From Armatimonadota bacterium (lineage in GTDB: Bacteria > Armatimonadota > Zipacnadia > Zipacnadales > VGFC01): DNA of 11,249 nucleotides. Shown piece after piece: positions 7,093-11,249 of this stretch. The notes beneath the pieces are model-generated. The model was not told where the DNA came from. It did no database searches and saw nothing but the letters and a program-made list of their open reading frames with translations. The stretch is taken from assembly GCA_016869015.1 (NCBI GenBank), contig VGFB01000049.1, forward strand, positions 1-11,249, given 5' to 3'. Position 1 is the first letter of the stretch. Every line of letters starts with the position of its first letter. Made by a program: the position numbers and the translations under genes.

Positions 7093-7174
7093 CCTGGGAA
7101 TGACGCGCCCTCCTCCTGCCGGTGAGGTTGAGGTCTATCCGGACCTACCCAACGGCCCTGCTGCCGCGCCGGGC

Positions 7175-7203
7175 TTGACGCGGTACCGGATGTGTGCTAG
7201 ACG
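7175..7203 (+). promoter_or_regulatory. Vegetative (sigma-70-type) promoter of the kinase-dehydrogenase operon
   Basis: TTGACG (7175-7180) matches the -35 consensus at five of six positions. Exactly 17 bases later TAGACG (7198-7203) fits the TAGAnT-like -10 often seen in GC-rich bacteria, preceded by an extended -10 TGC (7195-7197). Transcription would begin near 7210, leaving a leader of about 65 bases before ATG 7275. An upstream in-frame GTG (7194) overlaps this promoter, which argues against that codon being the start. Confidence 0.6.
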
Positions 7204-7274
7204 TATGCTGTTCGGACGGCTCGCAACCATCCCCAACCTGCCCGCGCGCAAGGTGGAAGGCGGGGGGCCTGCTG

Positions 7275-8216
7275 ATGACCGGGCTCGACGTGTTGTGCGT
7301 TGGCATCGCCGTTGCCGATGTCATGGCCAAGCCCATCGACAGGCTCCCGGAGTGGGACCGCCTGGGCACCTTCGACCACATCGAGCATCACATCGGCGGC
7401 TGCGCGGTCAACACCGCGGTCGACCTGGTCGGGCTGGGCGCGTCGGCCTCGGTCAGCGCCTGCCTTGGCCGCGACGGCGCGGGCGCCTTTGTGCGGCGCA
7501 GCCTCGAGGCGGCCGGGGTCGGGAGCGATGGACTGGTCGAGACCGACGACGCCGCGACCTCCTACACCTTCGTGATGATCGGCTCCGACGGCCGGCGCCG
7601 GTACCTGCACCACGTCGGCGCCAACGCCCGCTTCAGCGAATCCCAGGTGCCCTCTGACCTGATCGCCCGCGCCCGGGTGCTGCACCTGGGCGGATCGCTG
7701 CTGATGCCCGCGCTGGACGGCGCGCCGACGGCCCGGCTCCTGGCGCGCGCCCGTGAGCTGGGCGCCATCACCTCGATGGACACGGCCTACAACCCCAACG
7801 TGAACAGCCGCGCGCTGATCGAGCCGTGCCTCCCCCATCTCGACATCTTCATGCCGAGCATCGAGGAGGCGCGGGCGATCACCGGGGAGTCGGATCCGGA
7901 GGTCATTCTCGCTCATTTCTCGGCCTACCCGATCGAGGTCCTCGGTGTGAAGCTGGGGGCCGAGGGCTGTGCCGTTCGCGTGCAGGGGAAGGCCGTCCGC
8001 TTCCCGGCCTACGAGGTCGACGTCGTGGACGGCTCCGGAGCCGGGGATGCGTTCATGGCCGGCCTCCTGTACGGCGTGCTGCACGACTGGCCAATCAACC
8101 GCGGCATCCCCTTTGCGAACGCTACCGCTGCTCACTGCATTCAGGCCATCGGCTGCAGCGCCGGGGTGCCGGACGCGCAGACCGTGGCGGCCTTCCAGCA
8201 GGAGCGCGACCGGTGA
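7275..8216 (+). CDS. PfkB-family carbohydrate kinase
   Basis: The 313-residue product has the ribokinase/PfkB hallmarks: an N-terminal strand-glycine segment (LCVGIAVADV, 7-16), the substrate-side GGCAVN motif (41-46), and the C-terminal signature DGSGAGDAF (252-260) with the catalytic base Asp258 and the GAGD anion hole. The expected reaction is ATP-dependent phosphorylation of a sugar or nucleoside hydroxyl in the cytoplasm. Substrate cannot be assigned; candidates include ribose, fructose, 2-keto-3-deoxy-sugar acids and inositol derivatives. I chose ATG 7275 because homology-like sequence begins there, a purine-rich stretch (7251-7267) precedes it, and a promoter occupies 7175-7203. Its stop overlaps the GTG start of the next gene in the arrangement GTGA, so translation is probably coupled. 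Confidence 0.92.
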   Translation: MTGLDVLCVGIAVADVMAKPIDRLPEWDRLGTFDHIEHHIGGCAVNTAVDLVGLGASASVSACLGRDGAGAFVRRSLEAAGVGSDGLVETDDAATSYTFVMIGSDGRRRYLHHVGANARFSESQVPSDLIARARVLHLGGSLLMPALDGAPTARLLARARELGAITSMDTAYNPNVNSRALIEPCLPHLDIFMPSIEEARAITGESDPEVILAHFSAYPIEVLGVKLGAEGCAVRVQGKAVRFPAYEVDVVDGSGAGDAFMAGLLYGVLHDWPINRGIPFANATAAHCIQAIGCSAGVPDAQTVAAFQQERDR

Positions 8217-9970
8217 CCCGGCCACCGGGCGTCCCCGCTCGTCTGGCGGCAGTCATCACACTCGCGGCGGTCGGTGTGCCCGTCGCCGCCCAGGAGACGC
8301 GCGTGCTACACACGTACCTGCTCGCGGACAACGGAACGCCGGAGGCGTATGATGAGGCGATGGCCGTCGCCTGCGTGCAGGGCGTACTCAACCGCGCGGC
8401 GCCTCGGCTGTACGTGCTCTCCCCGACGGACAGACGCCCGGAGTACTGGCTGGGGGTCCTCTCCGAGGAGGGGCGATGGCTGGGCGGCCTGCCGCGGGAG
8501 CCGGTGACGGACCTCGACGCCCTGGTCGTCCTCGCCCAGGGCCGCGTGCGCGGCGCAGTCATCTGGGACCCGGCGATCCCGGCGACGGTGAACGTCGCGA
8601 CGACCATCGCGGGCGTCGAGGACGGTGTCGTGCTGAGCCCCGAACTGGCGGACCGGAACCGGGCCGCGTGGGGGCTTCCGGTCCTGGCCGACCTGCGCGG
8701 GCGCTTCACGGGCGCCGAGACGGGCAGCGCGAAGAACGATGCCTACCGGTGGGCGGTCCGCGAGTACCTGGCTCGGGGCCGCTGCTCGGCCCATCTGATC
8801 TGCCTGTACGAGGATGCCTTCTCCACGCGGGCCCGCGGGGATACCGGCTACGTGGTGACGCGCGACTGGGCCGTCCGCAACCGGGCCTTCGTGTTCGACC
8901 TCTCACCGTGGGGCGACGAGAAACCGGGCGACGACATCGACCAGCCTCTCGGCACCGACCTCGCGACCTACCGCCTGCTCCTGGAGGAGGTGCTCCGCCA
9001 GTCGGCGGGCGAGCAGATGACGGAGTTGGCCGGCTTCTTCGCCTTCGGCAAGTACAGCAACGTCCCCGGCCATGCCTCCGCGCACGATCCCGTGCCCACC
9101 GAGTGGGAGACCGTCCATCTCATCTCACCCTACAACTGCTATCAGAACACAGTCGCCGGCAGCTGCTTCAACCAGTCGCTTCACTGCCAGGCCCCGCGGA
9201 AGCCCTTGAGGCAGCGTCGCCCGGCAGAGGCCGCCGCCTTGGCCGACAAGACCTACCTGTGCTTCCTCATGGCCGACTACGACTCTGCCACGCCGCTATA
9301 CAGCTTCCTCCCCACGCACTGGGCGGACCCCAACCGGGGCCGGATTCCCCTGGCGTGGGGAATAGACCCCAACCTGGTCGAGACGTTCCCGGACCTCTTC
9401 GGCTACTTCTACGCGACCGCGTCGCCGAACGACCACTTCACCGCCGACGCCAGCGCCGCCGGGTACATGAACCCCAACCGCGTGCAGGAGCGTTACCTCC
9501 CGCTGTTCGTCGAGCACAATCGGCGCTTCTTCGCGGAGACGGACATGGCGATCGCGCCGATGGTTCTCGACTGGGACGCGCCGACTGCGGCGGTGAAGGA
9601 CGCCTTCACCCGGTTCGCGCCCGACGGGTTTGCGACCATCGTGATGGACCTGCACGGCGGCGGGGGCAGGTCGCCCGAGCCCCATGTGTGGAAGGGGATG
9701 CCGGTCACGAACCTGATCAACAACGCCTGCAACTTCGAGAGCCCGGAGCAGGCGGCCGCCATCGTCACCGGGTGCCTGGAGGGCCAGGCGGCCGGCGTTC
9801 CCGGGTTCCACTTCTTCCGAGTCGTGTGGACCGGCCCGACGCAGGTCATGGCGACCGTGGCCCGGGTGCGCGAGGCCCGGCCGGACCTGGACCTGGAAGT
9901 GGTGGACCCCTACACCTTCTTCCGCCTGTTCCGCGAGCACTACGGGCCGGGCGCTCGGGTCGCGGACTGA
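8213..9970 (+). CDS. Secreted GxGYxYP-family putative glycoside hydrolase
   Basis: The 585-residue product starts at GTG 8213, overlapping the kinase stop as GTGA and preceded eight bases upstream by AGGAG (8200-8204). The frame is open much further back, but only this start gives a signal peptide (residues 1-27: TRPPGVPAR, then LAAVITLAAVGVPVAAQ). Residues about 30-330 resemble the N-terminal domain of GxGYxYP proteins (LLADNGTPEAYDEAMAVACVQG), and about 345-575 the C-terminal putative hydrolase domain: FLMADYDSATPLYSF, PLAWGIDP, then AAGYMNP (415-421) at the family motif. The second Gly and the Tyr-Met-Pro frame are kept, but the first Gly is Ala and the second Tyr is Asn. Family activity is unproven in general; a glycan role is inferred from signal peptide and fold. 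It lies between a cytoplasmic kinase and dehydrogenase genes, 21 bases before the E1 alpha start. Confidence 0.85.
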   Translation: MTRPPGVPARLAAVITLAAVGVPVAAQETRVLHTYLLADNGTPEAYDEAMAVACVQGVLNRAAPRLYVLSPTDRRPEYWLGVLSEEGRWLGGLPREPVTDLDALVVLAQGRVRGAVIWDPAIPATVNVATTIAGVEDGVVLSPELADRNRAAWGLPVLADLRGRFTGAETGSAKNDAYRWAVREYLARGRCSAHLICLYEDAFSTRARGDTGYVVTRDWAVRNRAFVFDLSPWGDEKPGDDIDQPLGTDLATYRLLLEEVLRQSAGEQMTELAGFFAFGKYSNVPGHASAHDPVPTEWETVHLISPYNCYQNTVAGSCFNQSLHCQAPRKPLRQRRPAEAAALADKTYLCFLMADYDSATPLYSFLPTHWADPNRGRIPLAWGIDPNLVETFPDLFGYFYATASPNDHFTADASAAGYMNPNRVQERYLPLFVEHNRRFFAETDMAIAPMVLDWDAPTAAVKDAFTRFAPDGFATIVMDLHGGGGRSPEPHVWKGMPVTNLINNACNFESPEQAAAIVTGCLEGQAAGVPGFHFFRVVWTGPTQVMATVARVREARPDLDLEVVDPYTFFRLFREHYGPGARVAD

Positions 9971-9991
9971 CGGATGCCGGAGAGGTCGCTC

Positions 9992-10969
9992 ATGCCGCCG
10001 CCTGCTCTGTTGCTGCGCACCTACCGTCAGATGTTGCGGATCCGGCGATTCGAGGAGACGGTGAACCAGCTCTTCCTCGAGGGCCGGATGCCCGGCACGC
10101 TGCACCTGTACATCGGCCAGGAGGCCTGTGCGGTGGGCGTGTGCGAGGCGCTGCGGCCGGAGGACTGGATCACCAGCACCCATCGGCCGCACGGCCATGC
10201 CATCGCCAAGGGGGTGTCCCTGGAGGCCATGATGGCCGAGCTGTTCGGGAAGACCACCGGTTGCGCGGGCGGGTACGGCGGCTCGATGCACACCGGCGAC
10301 CCGGCCGTGGGGGCACTGACCGCTATCGCGATCGTGGGCGGCAACGTTCCGGTCGCGACCGGCCTGGCCCTCGGCTTCCGGTTGCGGCGGACCGACCAGG
10401 TCGTGGCCTGCTTCCTCGGGGACGGCGCCACGAACGAGGGCGCCTTCCATGAGGGCGTGAACATGGCCGCGATCTGGGACCTGCCCGTAGTCTTCGTGTG
10501 TGAGAACAACCTCTACGGCGCCTCGACACCTCTCGAGCAGGTGGTGAAGCTCGACCGGCTGGCCGACCGCGCGCAGGGCTACGGGATTCCGGGCGTGACG
10601 GTGGATGGCATGGATGTGCTCGCTGTCCACGAGGCCGCTGTCTCGGCCGTGCAGCGCGCCCGCTCCGGGGGCGGCCCGACGTTCCTCGTGTGCGAGACCT
10701 ACCGCTTCATCGGCCACTCCCGCAGCGACACTCGCGGCTACCGTACGCGGGAGGAGGAGGAAGCCTGGAAGCAGCGCGACCCGATCCCGCGGCTGGCGGG
10801 GCAGTTGCGGGAGACCGGCCGCGCAACGGAGGCGGAGCTGCAGGCGATCTCGGAGGAGGTGGCCGAGGAGCTGGCCCGGGCGGTCGCCTTCGCCGAGGCG
10901 AGCCCGTCGCCCGCGCCGGAGGATTGCCTGCGCCACGTTGTCGCGGAGGGGGTGCGCGCCGATGTCTGA
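9992..10969 (+). CDS. Thiamine-diphosphate-dependent dehydrogenase E1 component, alpha subunit (pyruvate/acetoin type)
   Basis: The 325-residue product is a clear E1 alpha subunit. GDGATNEGAFHEG (143-155) through ENN (171-173) is the thiamine-diphosphate/Mg2+ binding segment. CAGGYGGSMH (91-100) and IVGGNVPVATG (114-124) are typical of the pyruvate/acetoin branch, and YRFIGHSRSDTRGYRT (237-252) is the serine-bearing loop. With E1 beta it decarboxylates a 2-oxoacid or cleaves acetoin and passes the acyl group to a lipoyl E2. pdhA and acoA are both possible names, so I give no symbol. ATG 9992 is preferred over ATG 9974 because GGAGAGG (9979-9985) lies six bases before it and the length fits the family. 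It overlaps the E1 beta start by 8 bases. Confidence 0.95.
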   Translation: MPPPALLLRTYRQMLRIRRFEETVNQLFLEGRMPGTLHLYIGQEACAVGVCEALRPEDWITSTHRPHGHAIAKGVSLEAMMAELFGKTTGCAGGYGGSMHTGDPAVGALTAIAIVGGNVPVATGLALGFRLRRTDQVVACFLGDGATNEGAFHEGVNMAAIWDLPVVFVCENNLYGASTPLEQVVKLDRLADRAQGYGIPGVTVDGMDVLAVHEAAVSAVQRARSGGGPTFLVCETYRFIGHSRSDTRGYRTREEEEAWKQRDPIPRLAGQLRETGRATEAELQAISEEVAEELARAVAFAEASPSPAPEDCLRHVVAEGVRADV

Positions 10970-11249
10970 GACGCGGACGATGACCATCGCCGAGGCTTTG
11001 CGGGAGGCGATCCGCGAGGAGATGCGCCGCGATGAGCGCGTCTTCTGTTTGGGGGAGGACATCGGCATCCCCGGGGGCTTCGGTGGCGCCTTCACGGTGA
11101 CGCTTGGGTTGTCTGAGGAGTTCGGCCACGAGCGCATTCTCGATACGCCGATCTCCGAGGCGGGCATTGCCGGCGCAGCCATCGGCGCGGCCCTGGCCGG
11201 GATGCGCCCCATCGCCGACGTGCAGTACGCCGACTTCCTCTTCTGCGCG
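10962..11249 (+). CDS. Thiamine-diphosphate-dependent dehydrogenase E1 component, beta subunit (N-terminal part, cut by the window end)
   Basis: ATG 10962 opens a frame to the window edge (96 residues, no stop). It overlaps the last 8 bases of E1 alpha, with GGAGGG (10945-10950) eleven bases upstream. The sequence is a typical E1 beta N-terminus: TIAEALREAI (8-17), GEDIGIPGGFGGAFTVT (31-47) and DTPISEAGIAGAAIG (61-75), where Glu66 is the conserved glutamate that activates thiamine diphosphate. Names such as pdhB, acoB or bkdAB are possible; the truncated sequence does not decide. The full-length family is about 325 residues, so roughly 70% lies beyond the window. An E2 acyltransferase gene would be expected just downstream. 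Confidence 0.95.
   Translation, partial: MSETRTMTIAEALREAIREEMRRDERVFCLGEDIGIPGGFGGAFTVTLGLSEEFGHERILDTPISEAGIAGAAIGAALAGMRPIADVQYADFLFCA

Larger units (their letters stand above)
6653..7174. other. Long intergenic region without a convincing gene
   Basis: Several short open frames cross this stretch, but none has a credible ribosome-binding site, a recognisable motif or protein-like composition; they are rich in Arg and Pro as expected from GC-rich non-coding frames. It contains a LexA-box-like palindrome (6757-6770), a short direct repeat TGCCCCGTG (within 6787-6805), the large inverted repeat (6990-7057) and a second small palindrome (7066-7092), before the operon promoter. A structured RNA or a mobile-element remnant cannot be excluded. 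Confidence 0.55.

Noticed and set aside
7194..7274. Upstream GTG start for the kinase
   Set aside because: It coincides with the -10 region of the predicted promoter, and the 27 extra residues lack family-like sequence.
7826..8212. Upstream extension of the GxGYxYP frame
   Set aside because: It overlaps the conserved C-terminal half of the PfkB kinase; the GTG at 8213 has a Shine-Dalgarno and yields a signal peptide.
8476..10452. 658-codon forward frame overlapping the GxGYxYP and E1 alpha genes
   Set aside because: It is an out-of-frame shadow with extreme Arg/Gly/Pro content and no start signal; it crosses a true gene boundary.
9296..11212. 638-codon reverse-strand open frame across the GxGYxYP and E1 genes
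   Set aside because: It spans three well-supported genes on the other strand and has His/Arg/Gly-rich low-information composition.

Overview
The window is GC-rich bacterial DNA with dense coding, strong Shine-Dalgarno sites and Sec-type signal peptides. Secreted glycoside hydrolases, Asp-box (BNR) proteins, a GxGYxYP protein and sugar-isomerase TIM barrels together are typical of uncultivated carbohydrate degraders such as Armatimonadota, Planctomycetota and relatives. There is no rRNA or phylogenetic marker gene, so the phylum is an inference from gene content only.

Layout. A truncated secreted protein of unknown function runs leftward off the left edge (1-240). An AT-rich divergent intergenic region separates it from a rightward pair: a very large secreted glycoside hydrolase-like protein (384-3674) and a secreted sialidase-like Asp-box protein (3694-5163). 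Converging on this pair, with a 5-bp gap, is a leftward sugar-phosphate isomerase/epimerase-type TIM barrel (5169-6005). Upstream of it on the same strand lies a zinc-ribbon membrane protein whose reading frame is broken twice (6092-6649). The two shifts compensate for each other and both fall at four-base homopolymer runs. The open frame that appears to fuse this protein to the TIM barrel is an artefact of the breaks.

The roughly 620-bp region 6653-7274 has no convincing gene but is rich in signals. It holds a GAAC-N4-GTTC palindrome resembling a Gram-positive-type LexA box (6757-6770) and a perfect 27-bp inverted repeat with a 14-nt loop (6990-7057). Each repeat arm contains another GAAC-N4-GTTC palindrome, and the loop contains a full TAAGGAGG ribosome-binding sequence. 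A convincing vegetative promoter follows (TTGACG, 17 bp, TAGACG; 7175-7203).

That promoter appears to drive a tightly packed rightward operon: a PfkB-family kinase (7275-8216), a secreted GxGYxYP putative glycoside hydrolase (start GTG 8213, overlapping the kinase stop), and the E1 alpha (9992-10969) and E1 beta (10962 to the window end) subunits of a thiamine-diphosphate-dependent 2-oxoacid or acetoin dehydrogenase.

Working model (inference): the secreted enzymes release or trim unusual sugars from a glycan, the kinase and TIM barrel process them in the cytoplasm, and the E1 complex oxidises a downstream 2-oxoacid or acetoin-like product. Substrate and pathway cannot be read from the sequence. 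The most unusual part of the window is the non-coding block around 6757-7092.
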